64,000 nucleotides of DNA from UBA1731 sp964567665 (GTDB taxonomy: Bacteria; Verrucomicrobiota; Kiritimatiellia; RFP12; UBA1067): positions 1-64,000 of the forward strand of contig CAZMNN010000009.1 in NCBI GenBank assembly GCA_964567665.1. Reading direction: 5' to 3'. The translations under genes and the position numbers were made by a program. Positions 8,289-16,749 of the stretch are shown here, piece by piece. Positions within the stretch are counted from its first letter, which is position 1. Every line of letters begins with the position of its first letter. The notes beneath the pieces are model-generated. The model worked only from the letters and a program-made list of their open reading frames with translations, was not told the origin of the DNA and did no database searches.

Positions 8289-8335
8289 CTCCTAAACTCC
8301 CAGTGGCGAAAGCAGCAACACCCCTACGGCAACTG
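8289..8335 (+). repeat. Dispersed 47-bp repeat, copy 1
   Basis: A 47-nt segment beginning CTCCTAAACTCCCAGTGGCG matches 27123-27169 at 41 of 47 positions without gaps. Copy 1 sits inside the intergenic repeat block. Confidence 0.8.
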
Positions 8336-8552
8336 CTCACTACCAACTGGTTTGTTTTTTTTTATTTAACGCAAAGAACGCAAAGGCTTTGGGATAGTTA
8401 AGGGGTTGTTTTTTGTCTGTGCTTCGCGCAGGGCAGTTTCAGCCGAAAGAACTTTGCGCCTCTGCGTGAGGCATAAACTCCCCAGAATCGAAGAATCCAC
8501 CCACTGCCAATTGATTGGTAATGGGTAGAGGACAGATAGGTAAAAAGAATAA

Positions 8553-8608
8553 TCCTATCCAAAAACTTTGCGTTCTTCGCGCCCCTTTGCGCCCTTAGCG
8601 TTAAAATG
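8553..8608 (-). repeat. Inverted copy of the CGCAAAG repeat
   Basis: Read on the minus strand this contains AACGCTAAGGGCGCAAAGG, CGCAAAG and GTTTTTGGATAGG, so it is a unit of the surrounding array in opposite orientation. Confidence 0.8.
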
Positions 8609-8872
8609 AAATTACCACTGCCCGCGAACAACTGCCATCTGCTGACTGTTTGTTGTTTTATTTAACGCAAAGAACGCAAAGAGAACGCAGAGGACGCAAA
8701 GGTTTTTGGGGGATAGAATTGAACGGATTTAGGGGGTTGGTTTTTGCCTGTCTGCCCGCCAACAACTGCCATCTGCTAACTGTTTGCATTTTTCAACGCA
8801 AAGAGCGCAAAGAGAACGCAGAGGACGCAAAGGTTTTTGGGATAGGGTTGAACGGATTTAAGGGATTGGTTT

Positions 8873-8902
8873 TTGTCAGTGCATCCGCCCATATGGTATA
8901 AT
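8873..8902 (+). promoter_or_regulatory. Promoter of smc
   Basis: TTGTCA (8873-8878), an 18-bp spacer and TATAAT (8897-8902) with the extension TATGG. It directly abuts the end of the last repeat unit. Confidence 0.8.
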
Positions 8903-8981
8903 TCATGGATATTCATTTTCAAGAAAAGCATGGTCGGAAAATGCAGAGTAGAATGTTCATAAAGGCTGGAGCGGCTGCGCA

Positions 8982-11900
8982 GTGTACCTGAAACAACTTG
9001 ACATAGTCGGCTTCAAGAGTTTCGCCGACAAGACCCGGCTCACGTTCGAGCCGGGAATGATTGCGATCGTCGGTCCGAACGGATGCGGAAAGTCGAACGT
9101 GTCCGATGCGATCCGCTGGGTTCTCGGTGAGCAGCGCCCCACGGCACTCCGCTGCACGAAGCTTGCCGACGTGGTCTTCAACGGCACAGACACCCGCAAG
9201 CCGCTTGGGCTTTGCGAAGTCTCGATCATGTTCGCAGACTGCGAGAAGGAGCTTGGCACCGAGTATGACGAGGTGACGGTGACGCGCCGCGTGTACCGCG
9301 ACGGCAGCGGCGAATATTTCATCAACAAGGTGCGGTGCGGACTGAAGGACGTGAAGAGGCTGTTCATGGGGACGGGCATCGGCACGACTTCATATTCAGT
9401 GATGGCGCAGGGGCAGATCGACCAGATTCTTTCGTCCAAGCCGGAGGACCGGCGGGCGGTATTCGAGGAGGCTGCCGGGATAACCAAGTTCAAGGCAGAC
9501 CGCAAAGAGGCGATACGGAAGATAGAGCAGACGGAGCAGAATCTCCTGCGAGAGGCCGACGTGCTCCGCGAAATGAAGCGGCAGATCGGATCTCTGCAGC
9601 GTCAGGTCGGAAAGGCGCAGAAGTACAAGGAGCTTCGCGACGAGGTGCGGGGGCTGGACATCTACGTCTCCCGCAACAAGATACGCACATTCGATCTCGC
9701 CCTTGAGCTGAACGCCTCAAAGCGTGTTGAGACAGACGCCCTGATCGAAGATGCGCTGCGGGCTGTCGCGGATGCCGAGGAGTTCGGCCGTCAACTGCAT
9801 CAGGACATACACGCCGTAGAGGAGCGGCTTGGCGCACTTGCGACGGAGGCTGCGGCGGCGGAGGCCGGATATCGCCGTGCGCAGGAGATGATATCCGTAA
9901 ATACGCAGCGCATAGCGGAGTACAGGGCATTCTCCGATCGCGACGGGCGCGAGATCGCCGATGCGAGACGTCTTCTGGAAGAGGCGGAGATGCAGCTTGA
10001 GTCGCTGGAGCAGAAGGCGACGCTCCTTGAGACGGGCGTGGAACGCGCACAGTCTGAGCTTGATGATGCGCAGGCGGCGTTCGACGCATCGCAAAAGGCG
10101 ATAGACGCGCTCAGGTTCGAGCTTCAGAGCGGCAGGTCAGAATCGGCGGCCTGTGACAGGCGGGCGACCGAAGTGCGGGACGCGATAGCGAAGATCGAGT
10201 ACGAGACCCGCGAGGCGATTCTCAAGAAGGAGCGTCTTTCGTCCGAGGCGGCGCAGCTCAAGGAGGCCGTTGCGGCATCGGAGGCGAATCTTGCCGACGT
10301 CACGGCGAGGCTTGAGGCCGCACAGACGTTGGAGGGCGAACTTTCCGCGTCACTTGACGCAAAGTCGGCGGAGGCCGAGGCGTTCAGGAACGAAGTCGAG
10401 GACTTGAGGGCCAATTTCGGCAAGATGCAGTCCGAAGCGGCGGCGAAGGAGGCCGAACTCAACTATCTGAACGATGCGCAGGATGCCGCCGCCGCGTTCT
10501 CCGCCGGTGCGCAGGCGCTTCTCGACGGAAAGCTCGGTCTGCCGGCGGATGCCGTGATCGGATCGCTCGCAGACAGGTTCGATGCTCCGGCCGAGTGCAG
10601 GATTGCGCTTGAGGCGGCATTGCGGAACTGGCTTGACGCCGTTGTCGTGAAGGATGCCGCCGCTGCGGCGTTGGCAGTGGATGCACTTGTGAAGGGCGAT
10701 GCCGGCAGCGCGAGGATAGTGTGTCTCGATTCCGGAACAGCGCCGGAGACGCGCAACGCAGAAGCGCAGCCAGGAACGAGACTGATCGATATTGTGCAGG
10801 TGGACGATGCGTTCAGGCAGTCCGCCGAAACGCTCATCGGCAACGTCTATGTGGTTGACGACCGGACGGCGTTGCCGCCGGACGGGCTGATCTTCGTTTC
10901 AAGGGACGGCGTGATCCGGAGGTCTGACGGAATTTTCGAGGTGTGGCAACCGGGGACTGCGGCCGCATCGCCGCTTTCAAGGAAGATGCTCGTCTCCGAG
11001 ACGCAGAAATCGCTGGACGAGCTTCGCCGCAGGATCGAGGCGGGGGAGGCTACGCTTTCCACGGCATCCGAAAAATCCGCAAGGCTATCCGACGAGTTGA
11101 GGAGCATTCAGGAGCGCCTTTCAGAGGCTCGCCGCGCCGCTGCGCAGGCTCAGGGCGAGCATGTGTCGCTTGAAAGGGACGCAAATCAGCTGAAGGCGCG
11201 TCAGGCGAGCGTGTCTGCGGCGCTCAGCGAAACGCTTGCCGCAAATGCGGACAGCGACGCGAGACGTGCGGAACTCTCCGAGGAGCTTGACGCCGTGGTT
11301 GCCAAGAGGGATGCGCTTCTCGATGCGACTGCGCGGAAGCAGGACGAATTGGTTGAACTTGAGACGTCCAACGCCGAGAAGAGCCGTCTTCTCACCGAGA
11401 AGCGCGTCGCCGCAGGGCAGATGGAGAGCGAGCTTGCCTTCACCAGCAGACAGCGGGAGGATGTGGATCGGCGCAAGGGAGAGCTTCTCAAGACCGTGGC
11501 CGGCCGCGAAAGCGGAATCAAGGGGTACGAGGAGTCGATCGCTCGTCTGACAGACGAGACGGTGGAGCTGAAGTCGTCGCTGCAGCCATTGCAGGAGAAG
11601 TTCGCGGAGGTGAGGGCGCGCACCGACGATGAACGCGCAAGGCGCGAAGGGCTTAACGCGGAGCTTGCGAAGTCCGACGCCGAGATTGGCGCGAAGCGGA
11701 CGGCTCTCGATCAGGCGCGTGACACGAAATCGCGGCTTGAGGTCTCCGCCACGGAATCCACCATGCTGCGGCAGAACCTTTACGACCATCTCAGCCAGGA
11801 ATACGGGCTTGACGCCCAGCAGGTGATGCGCGAACCAGATCCGGTCTTCAAGGGCGAACCGCCGCCACCGGAGCAGCTGGAGGCGAAGGTCAACGACATA

Positions 11901-12542
11901 AACGCCCGAATAGCCGCCCTTGGCCCGGTGAACATGGTTGCCATCGACGAGTTCCGCGAGCTGGAGGAGCGCTACACGAAGGAGAAGGCGCAGGAGGCGG
12001 ATCTGCTCGCCGCCAAGGCTCAGATCCTCGAACTCATCACGGATTTGAACGGGAAGTCCGGGGAGATGTTCAAGGCGACGTTTGAAAAGGCGAACGAGAA
12101 CTTCCAGAAGATGTTCACAAAGCTCTTCAACGGCGGCGAGGCGAGGCTTGTTCTGCTTGAGAACGAGCAGGATCCGCTTGAGTGCGGCATCGACATAATT
12201 GCGCGTCCTCCGGGGAAGCGTCCGCAGAGTGTCACGCTCCTTTCCGGCGGCGAGCGCACCATGACGGCCGTGGCGCTGCTCTTCGCCATCTTCAGGATCA
12301 AGCCTGCTCCGTTCACGATGCTGGACGAACTTGACGCCGCACTTGACGACGCGAACATCGGGCGATTCGTCGATGCGCTCAAGGAGTTCCTCGACCGGTC
12401 GCAGTTCCTCATCATCACGCACAACCAGCACACGATCGCCGGTTCGGATCTTGTATATGGCGTAAGCCAGCAGGAGAAGGGCGTGTCCCGCGTAATATCC
12501 ATGAAGCTTTCGGATATCGGCGTAAAGAAGGTGCAGGATTGA
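8982..12542 (+). CDS. smc: Chromosome partition protein SMC
   Basis: Condensin-type ATPase that organises and segregates the chromosome. The 1186 residues have the full SMC plan: Walker A GPNGCGKSN at residues 31-39, two long coiled coils (about 165-500 and 660-1000), a hinge near 510-660, the ABC signature LLSGGERTMTAVALL at about residue 1086 and Walker B FTMLDELDAALDDAN. The start is a GTG at 8982 with a weak CTGGAG upstream; the family consensus begins exactly at MYLKQLDIVGFKSFADKT. scpA and scpB are not nearby. riboflavin synthase follows at a 5-nt spacing, suggesting a shared transcript. Confidence 0.97.
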   Translation: MYLKQLDIVGFKSFADKTRLTFEPGMIAIVGPNGCGKSNVSDAIRWVLGEQRPTALRCTKLADVVFNGTDTRKPLGLCEVSIMFADCEKELGTEYDEVTVTRRVYRDGSGEYFINKVRCGLKDVKRLFMGTGIGTTSYSVMAQGQIDQILSSKPEDRRAVFEEAAGITKFKADRKEAIRKIEQTEQNLLREADVLREMKRQIGSLQRQVGKAQKYKELRDEVRGLDIYVSRNKIRTFDLALELNASKRVETDALIEDALRAVADAEEFGRQLHQDIHAVEERLGALATEAAAAEAGYRRAQEMISVNTQRIAEYRAFSDRDGREIADARRLLEEAEMQLESLEQKATLLETGVERAQSELDDAQAAFDASQKAIDALRFELQSGRSESAACDRRATEVRDAIAKIEYETREAILKKERLSSEAAQLKEAVAASEANLADVTARLEAAQTLEGELSASLDAKSAEAEAFRNEVEDLRANFGKMQSEAAAKEAELNYLNDAQDAAAAFSAGAQALLDGKLGLPADAVIGSLADRFDAPAECRIALEAALRNWLDAVVVKDAAAAALAVDALVKGDAGSARIVCLDSGTAPETRNAEAQPGTRLIDIVQVDDAFRQSAETLIGNVYVVDDRTALPPDGLIFVSRDGVIRRSDGIFEVWQPGTAAASPLSRKMLVSETQKSLDELRRRIEAGEATLSTASEKSARLSDELRSIQERLSEARRAAAQAQGEHVSLERDANQLKARQASVSAALSETLAANADSDARRAELSEELDAVVAKRDALLDATARKQDELVELETSNAEKSRLLTEKRVAAGQMESELAFTSRQREDVDRRKGELLKTVAGRESGIKGYEESIARLTDETVELKSSLQPLQEKFAEVRARTDDERARREGLNAELAKSDAEIGAKRTALDQARDTKSRLEVSATESTMLRQNLYDHLSQEYGLDAQQVMREPDPVFKGEPPPPEQLEAKVNDINARIAALGPVNMVAIDEFRELEERYTKEKAQEADLLAAKAQILELITDLNGKSGEMFKATFEKANENFQKMFTKLFNGGEARLVLLENEQDPLECGIDIIARPPGKRPQSVTLLSGGERTMTAVALLFAIFRIKPAPFTMLDELDAALDDANIGRFVDALKEFLDRSQFLIITHNQHTIAGSDLVYGVSQQEKGVSRVISMKLSDIGVKKVQD

Positions 12543-12547
12543 CGGCC

Positions 12548-13234
12548 ATGTTTACGGGGCTTGTCGAACGTATCGGCACTGTCCGGCGGATCAGCCGGGG
12601 ACGCGGTCTTGTAATCGAGGTCGCCTTCGAGCCTTGGCCTGAACCGCTGACGCCTGGCGAATCGGTGGCAGTGAACGGTGCGTGTCTCACCGTCGCAAGA
12701 TGCGATGCGACGCGATTCACCGCCGACGTGCTGAGGGAGACGGAGGAGCGCACCCTGCTGGGCGGACTCAAGCCCGGCGACAAAGTCAATCTCGAACGGG
12801 CGCTCAAGGCCGGGGCGAGACTTGGCGGACACATTGTGCAGGGTCATGTGGATGGACGCGGGAAACTTCTTTCCAAGACTCCGAAGGGACGCGATTTCGC
12901 GTTCCGATTCCATTGCGGACGCATCATTGCCGCCTCGTGCGTGATGAAGGGGTCAATCGCGGTCAACGGCGTTTCGCTCACCGTGAGCGGTCTTGGACAG
13001 GATTGGCTTCAGGTAGACGTGATTCCCACGACGCTGCGCGAGACGAATCTCGGAACGCTTGCGCCAGGCGATGGCGTGAACCTCGAAACGGACGTTCTCG
13101 GCAAGTATGCAAGGGCGTCCTGCGGCGGCGGTTCGTGCGGCGGTTCGTGCGGCGGTTCGTGCGGCGGCGATGCGGCGGACGGTTGCGGCGGAGGTCTCAC
13201 GATGGAGACGCTGGTGGAAAACGGTTTCGCATGA
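12548..13234 (+). CDS. ribE: Riboflavin synthase alpha chain with Cys/Gly-rich tail
   Basis: Converts two 6,7-dimethyl-8-ribityllumazine molecules to riboflavin. Both lumazine-binding barrels are visible: MFTGLVERIGTV with GACLTV, and the second starting near LGGHIVQGHVDG with GSIAVNGVSLTV and IPTTLRETNLG. The ATG at 12548 gives the canonical MFTGLVE start. From residue 192 the usual C-terminal helix is interrupted by SCGGGSCGGSCGGSCGG and a further GCGGG, five cysteines in a 12-bp tandem DNA repeat, before the ending LTMETLVENGFA. A long Cys/Gly stretch is not part of the family's normal plan. The next gene overlaps the stop by ATGA. Confidence 0.93.
   Translation: MFTGLVERIGTVRRISRGRGLVIEVAFEPWPEPLTPGESVAVNGACLTVARCDATRFTADVLRETEERTLLGGLKPGDKVNLERALKAGARLGGHIVQGHVDGRGKLLSKTPKGRDFAFRFHCGRIIAASCVMKGSIAVNGVSLTVSGLGQDWLQVDVIPTTLRETNLGTLAPGDGVNLETDVLGKYARASCGGGSCGGSCGGSCGGDAADGCGGGLTMETLVENGFA
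13121..13186 (+). repeat. In-frame 12-bp microsatellite in ribE
   Basis: TGCGGCGGTTCG-type units recur at 13121 (15-nt variant), 13136, 13148 and 13160, encoding Cys-Gly-Gly-Ser repeats, followed by a degenerate TGCGGCGGA at 13184. Such a tract could gain or lose units by slippage without breaking the frame. Confidence 0.85.
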
Positions 13235-14037
13235 TGAAAAGGATTGCCATCATTCTCGTGCTGGCCGCCATGGGCGGCATTGCGTGGTTCTGCCAGCGCA
13301 ACGCCGGTTCGCGGTCTGCCGAAGCGGACATGATAGTTGCCGGGCTTGGCGGGTTCAGGGGCATCATCGCGGAGGTGGTGTGGTTCCGGGCGGACAGGCT
13401 GCAGGATGAGGGACGGTATTCGGAGATGGCGCAGCTGGCCAACGTGCTCACGTCCCTTGAACCACACACGCCAGAGGTGTGGACGTATGCGGCGTGGAAT
13501 CTTGCATACAACATATCCGTCATGATGCCGACTTCGGAGGACAGGTGGCGCTGGGTGAAGGCGGCTCTCACGCTTTTGCGTGACGACGGGCTGCGCCTCA
13601 ACCCGGAGAGTCCGGAGCTTCACCGTGAGATTGCCTGGCTGTTTCTCTCCAAGATAGGCGGCACAATCGACGAGGCCTCATCACTCTACACACGGAAATG
13701 GAACGCGGAGGTCGATGCTGCGGCGGGCGATTGGGCGTCGCTCAAGATGGACGCTTCGCTGCTGGCGTACATCGACCGCAAGTACGGGAGGCAGGACTGG
13801 AGAAGCCCAAAGGCCTCTGCGCTCTATTGGGCGCATTACGGACTTGCGCTGAAGCCGAAGGGACGGGCAAGGGCGGAACTCCGGCAGGTGCTGTACCAGA
13901 CGCTGATGATGGAGTCGCTTGAGGATCCCAGGTTCGCTCCAAGTGCATTGCGGGCCATGCGAGACGCCTACGTTGAAGAGCCGTCCCCTGCTCTCAAGGA
14001 CATGATGCTGCGATTCCGCGCGAAGTTCGCACTTTGA
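13231..14037 (+). CDS. Membrane-anchored protein of unknown function
   Basis: A 268-residue protein with an N-terminal hydrophobic segment (IAIILVLAAMGGIAWF, residues 4-19), so probably anchored in or exported across the inner membrane. The rest is helical and rich in Trp, with weak tetratricopeptide-like character (SLEPHTPEVWTYAAWNLAYN, LNPESPELHREIAWLFLSK). No family is recognised. The ATG at 13231 overlaps the ribE stop (ATGA), implying translational coupling; the frame is open far upstream but that part is only the ribE shadow. It is followed 15 nt later by the exported WPL-repeat protein, and the two may work together. Confidence 0.75.
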   Translation: MMKRIAIILVLAAMGGIAWFCQRNAGSRSAEADMIVAGLGGFRGIIAEVVWFRADRLQDEGRYSEMAQLANVLTSLEPHTPEVWTYAAWNLAYNISVMMPTSEDRWRWVKAALTLLRDDGLRLNPESPELHREIAWLFLSKIGGTIDEASSLYTRKWNAEVDAAAGDWASLKMDASLLAYIDRKYGRQDWRSPKASALYWAHYGLALKPKGRARAELRQVLYQTLMMESLEDPRFAPSALRAMRDAYVEEPSPALKDMMLRFRAKFAL

Positions 14038-14052
14038 TGATTGGTGCCGGTG

Positions 14053-15177
14053 ATGAAAAAACGCCTACATATTCTTCTGCCGGTTCTTGCGGTGCTTTCC
14101 GCATGGACGGCGGCCGCCGTCGATGTGAACGTCGGACCGCTTTTCGAGTACGATTCCGAAAGGGATTTCGTTGCGGTTCGCCCGCTCTGGTCGTCAACTC
14201 CCAAGACCGAGGACTTCGTCTGGCCGCTCGGAACGTGGCACACGGCCGACGATGCGTTCTGGTACAGGTTCCTTTTCCTTGTGTACGGACACGAGCGCAG
14301 CGTCAACGTGTTTCCGCTCTGGTTCTCCGGACGCGACCGCGAGACGGACGAGTTCCATTGGGCGGCGTTCCCGTTCTACGGCGAACATCCGCACATGCTC
14401 TTCATGGATGACATTCATTTTGTCCTTTGGCCGCTGTACATGGACTATTCGGTCAAGGATGTGAAATCCCATGCGGTCTTGTGGCCGATATTCTCGTGGA
14501 AGGATTCGCCACGGGAGGCGGTCGGCATATGGCCGGCGTGGGGATGGTCAAGGTTGCGCGAATCCATCCACTACTACATGCTCTGGCCGATATTCACCTG
14601 CGCCGACTACGGCAAGGACAGAGACACCTCCGGTGCCGGACGAAGCTACATGATATGGCCGCTGTATGGTGAGGTGCAGAGGGAGCGTGAGCGCCAAAGG
14701 CTGATTCTGCCGCCGCTCTTCTCGGTTGCGGAAACGCCGCAGACATGGCGTCTGCGCTGTCCGTGGCCGTTCGTGGACATAGAGTTGGGCGCCCGCAGAG
14801 ACAGATGGAGCGTATGGCCGCTTGTCGAGCACAGCGTACAGAAGCGGTATGCCGACGGTCGGGCGGATGACAGCATATGGCGTTTCGGGTGGCAACTGGT
14901 TGAGAAGACGAACTCACGTCTGAACGTATTTCCGTTCTTCACGATGGAAAAGGATTTTATCCGTGTGTGGCCGTTCTGGAGCAAACGTACGGACGGCGGC
15001 TGCGAGAAGGTGAAGGTTCCGGACATCGTGCCGATCCGAAACGCCGATGGGCTTGTGCGGAACTGGGAGCCGTTCTGGACGCTCTACTCGTCAGAAGACC
15101 TTCCGGACGGGTCTGTCCGCCGCAGGTTCCTGTGCAACATATTCTGGTGGACGTCTAAACCGGACACTCCGAAATGA
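14053..15177 (+). CDS. Exported protein made of WPL/WPF-type repeats
   Basis: A 374-residue protein with a signal peptide (MKKRLHILLPVLAVLSAWTA). The mature part contains about fifteen short repeats of an aromatic-rich strand pattern such as VWPLGTW, VFPLWFSG, LWPLYMD, LWPIFSW, IWPLYGE, VWPLVEH, VFPFFTM and VWPFWSK spaced roughly 15-30 residues apart, which suggests a repetitive beta structure (propeller or barrel). No function is known to me. The ATG at 14053 fits the signal peptide; TTG 14041 and GTG 14050 are in-frame alternatives. It sits in a tight run ribE - membrane protein - this gene - PHP gene. Confidence 0.75.
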   Translation: MKKRLHILLPVLAVLSAWTAAAVDVNVGPLFEYDSERDFVAVRPLWSSTPKTEDFVWPLGTWHTADDAFWYRFLFLVYGHERSVNVFPLWFSGRDRETDEFHWAAFPFYGEHPHMLFMDDIHFVLWPLYMDYSVKDVKSHAVLWPIFSWKDSPREAVGIWPAWGWSRLRESIHYYMLWPIFTCADYGKDRDTSGAGRSYMIWPLYGEVQRERERQRLILPPLFSVAETPQTWRLRCPWPFVDIELGARRDRWSVWPLVEHSVQKRYADGRADDSIWRFGWQLVEKTNSRLNVFPFFTMEKDFIRVWPFWSKRTDGGCEKVKVPDIVPIRNADGLVRNWEPFWTLYSSEDLPDGSVRRRFLCNIFWWTSKPDTPK

Positions 15178-15186
15178 GGTGATTGC

Positions 15187-15918
15187 ATGAGGTTCGATCT
15201 GCACATTCATTCATGCCTGTCGCCGTGCGCGAACCTCGAAATGTCGCCGTCGGATATCGTCAAGAGGGCGGCATCCGCCGGAGTCGAATGCGTGGCGCTC
15301 ACAGACCACCAGTCGGCGCTGAACGCACCAGCCATTGCCGAATGTGCGAAACGGGCTGGGATCGGATGTCTCTACGGAATCGAGGTATGCACCGCCGAGG
15401 AAGCGCACACGCTTGCGATATTCGACACTCCGGAACAGGCGCTCGCGATGACGGAGTGGGTGTATTCTGCGATGCCGAAGCGGGTCAACGATCCGGACGT
15501 GTTCGGCGATCAGCCGATTGTCACATGGGACGATGAAATCGTGGACATGGAATGGCGCATACTCGCCATGGCGTGCCGAAGAACAGTCCAGGAGGTGTCG
15601 GCCAAGTGCCATGAACTCGATGGCGTATACGTTGCCGCACACATCGACAGGCCGAGCTTCAGCGTATATTCGCAGTTCGGGTGCATTCCGGACGGATGCT
15701 TCGATGCGGTTGAGTTCAGCCGGACGGCGGACGAGACGATCTGGCTGCCGAAGGCGGACGGGTACGCCGTCACAAGATCGTCGGACGCCCACAACCTCGA
15801 CGATGTTGCAAAGGTATGGACAGAGATAGACACAGACTCTCCGTCGGTTGCGGGGCTGAAAGCGGCATTCAAAAGAAAAGCCACGAAGATTTCCCCGCGC
15901 CTCACGGCTTTCGTGTGA
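15187..15918 (+). CDS. PHP-domain phosphoesterase
   Basis: A 243-residue PHP-superfamily metal-dependent phosphoesterase. The metal-binding signatures are present in order: FDLHIHS at the start, LTDHQSA, YGIEVCTAEE, AHIDRP and SSDAHNL. Related stand-alone PHP proteins include 3',5'-nucleotide bisphosphatases (TrpH type) and histidinol-phosphate phosphatase; this one is closest in layout to the TrpH-like group, but the substrate is not certain. The ATG at 15187 lies 9 nt after the stop of the WPL-repeat gene with TGAGGTGA upstream, so the genes are probably co-transcribed. purH has its own promoter after it. Confidence 0.85.
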   Translation: MRFDLHIHSCLSPCANLEMSPSDIVKRAASAGVECVALTDHQSALNAPAIAECAKRAGIGCLYGIEVCTAEEAHTLAIFDTPEQALAMTEWVYSAMPKRVNDPDVFGDQPIVTWDDEIVDMEWRILAMACRRTVQEVSAKCHELDGVYVAAHIDRPSFSVYSQFGCIPDGCFDAVEFSRTADETIWLPKADGYAVTRSSDAHNLDDVAKVWTEIDTDSPSVAGLKAAFKRKATKISPRLTAFV

Positions 15919-15924
15919 TATAAT
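15916..15924 (+). promoter_or_regulatory. Extended -10 promoter of purH
   Basis: TGTGATATAAT ends at 15924 (hexamer 15919-15924), 32 nt before the ATG. It overlaps the stop of the upstream gene. Confidence 0.65.
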
Positions 15925-15956
15925 TCTCCACTCACAACCGCAAAGGATATTTCGAG

Positions 15957-16637
15957 ATGGCTCTCAACATCGTAAAAGACATCGACAGCCGCGTGGCTGT
16001 CAAGAACGTGCTTATGTCCGTATCGGACAAGACTGGACTTGAGACGTTTGTACCTGCTCTCATAAAGGCCTGCCCCGGCGTGAAGATTTTTTCGACCGGC
16101 GGCACGTACGCGAAGATCAAGGAACTGCTTGGTGCGGAAGCGGACAAGACGCTTGTCGCCGTGAGCGACTACACCGGGCAGCCGGAGATGCAGGGCGGGC
16201 TTGTGAAGACGCTTGACTTCAAAATCTATCTTGGACTTCTCTCCGAGACGTACAACGATGCCCATCAGGCGGATCTGAAGCGGCTCTCCGCTCTCCCGAT
16301 CGACATGGTGGTTGTCAACCTCTATCCGTTCCAGCAGACCGTAGCGAAGCCTGATGTCACGCCGGAGATGGCGCGGACGAACATCGACATCGGCGGCCCC
16401 TGCATGGTACGGGCATCTGCGAAGAACTATCTTCGCGTCGCATCTGTCACCGATCCTCTCGACTACGGCAGCATCGTCGCCGAACTTGAGGCACACAGCG
16501 GCACACTTGGGCTTGCGACGCGCTTCAAGCTGATGAAGAAGGCCTTTGCCCACACGGCGGCGTACGACACTGCGATATCGCAGTTCTTCGCATCCCGTAC
16601 GTGGGAGGAAATCGACGGCACGTACGTTCAAAAGTGA
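15957..16637 (+). CDS. purH: Stand-alone IMP cyclohydrolase (PurH N-terminal domain)
   Basis: Closes the purine ring of FAICAR to give IMP, the last step of purine synthesis. The 226 residues correspond only to the MGS-like N-terminal half of bifunctional PurH: VLMSVSDKTGLETFV, KIFSTGGTYAKIKE, MQGGLVKTLDFKIYLGLL, VVNLYPFQQTV and NIDIGGPCMVRASAKN. The AICAR transformylase half (about 300 residues) is missing, and the gene ends in a normal stop followed by a strong terminator, so it is a true short gene and not a fragment. A separate transformylase is expected elsewhere in the genome. purM and guaA lie further along in this window. Confidence 0.92.
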   Translation: MALNIVKDIDSRVAVKNVLMSVSDKTGLETFVPALIKACPGVKIFSTGGTYAKIKELLGAEADKTLVAVSDYTGQPEMQGGLVKTLDFKIYLGLLSETYNDAHQADLKRLSALPIDMVVVNLYPFQQTVAKPDVTPEMARTNIDIGGPCMVRASAKNYLRVASVTDPLDYGSIVAELEAHSGTLGLATRFKLMKKAFAHTAAYDTAISQFFASRTWEEIDGTYVQK

Positions 16638-16686
16638 CGCAGCTTGCGATTTGGCCCGGCGGATGTGCTTCTGCCCGGCGATAAAG

Positions 16687-16729
16687 AAAAGAGAACGGCC
16701 GATGAGCATAGCATCGACCGTTCTCTTTT
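16687..16729. terminator. Bidirectional terminator between purH and gyrA
   Basis: An 18-bp stem (16687-16704 with 16712-16729, one mismatch) around a 7-nt loop, with AAAA on the left arm and TTTT on the right. It serves both convergent genes. Confidence 0.93.
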
Positions 16730-16749
16730 CCGCATTAAGCCAGTCAGCG

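Larger units (their letters stand above)
7515..8880 (+). repeat. Array of CGCAAAG-type repeats, about 150-bp units
   Basis: Direct units begin near 7515, 7669, 7820, 7969, 8351, 8649 and 8783. Each starts TTTGTTGTTTTATTTAACG or similar, continues with 3-5 CGCAAAG/CGCAGAG words, then GGTTTTTGGGATAGGATTG, ACGGATT and a less conserved part that ends in AACTGG or similar before the next unit. Spacing of the first four is 154, 151 and 149 bp. One inverted copy lies at 8553-8608. The block between nagA and smc holds no credible gene; open frames in it are translations of the repeats. Similar CGCAAAG-word repeats are scattered in several bacterial phyla; their function is not established as far as I know. 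Confidence 0.9.

Noticed and set aside
7515..8880. CRISPR array
   Set aside because: The conserved units are long (over 90 bp) and the intervening parts are also repeated, so there are no unique spacers; no cas genes nearby.
12682..13230. Upstream extension of the membrane-anchored protein
   Set aside because: The sequence is ribE read in another frame; the coupled ATG at 13231 and a good hydrophobic N-terminal segment mark the true start.
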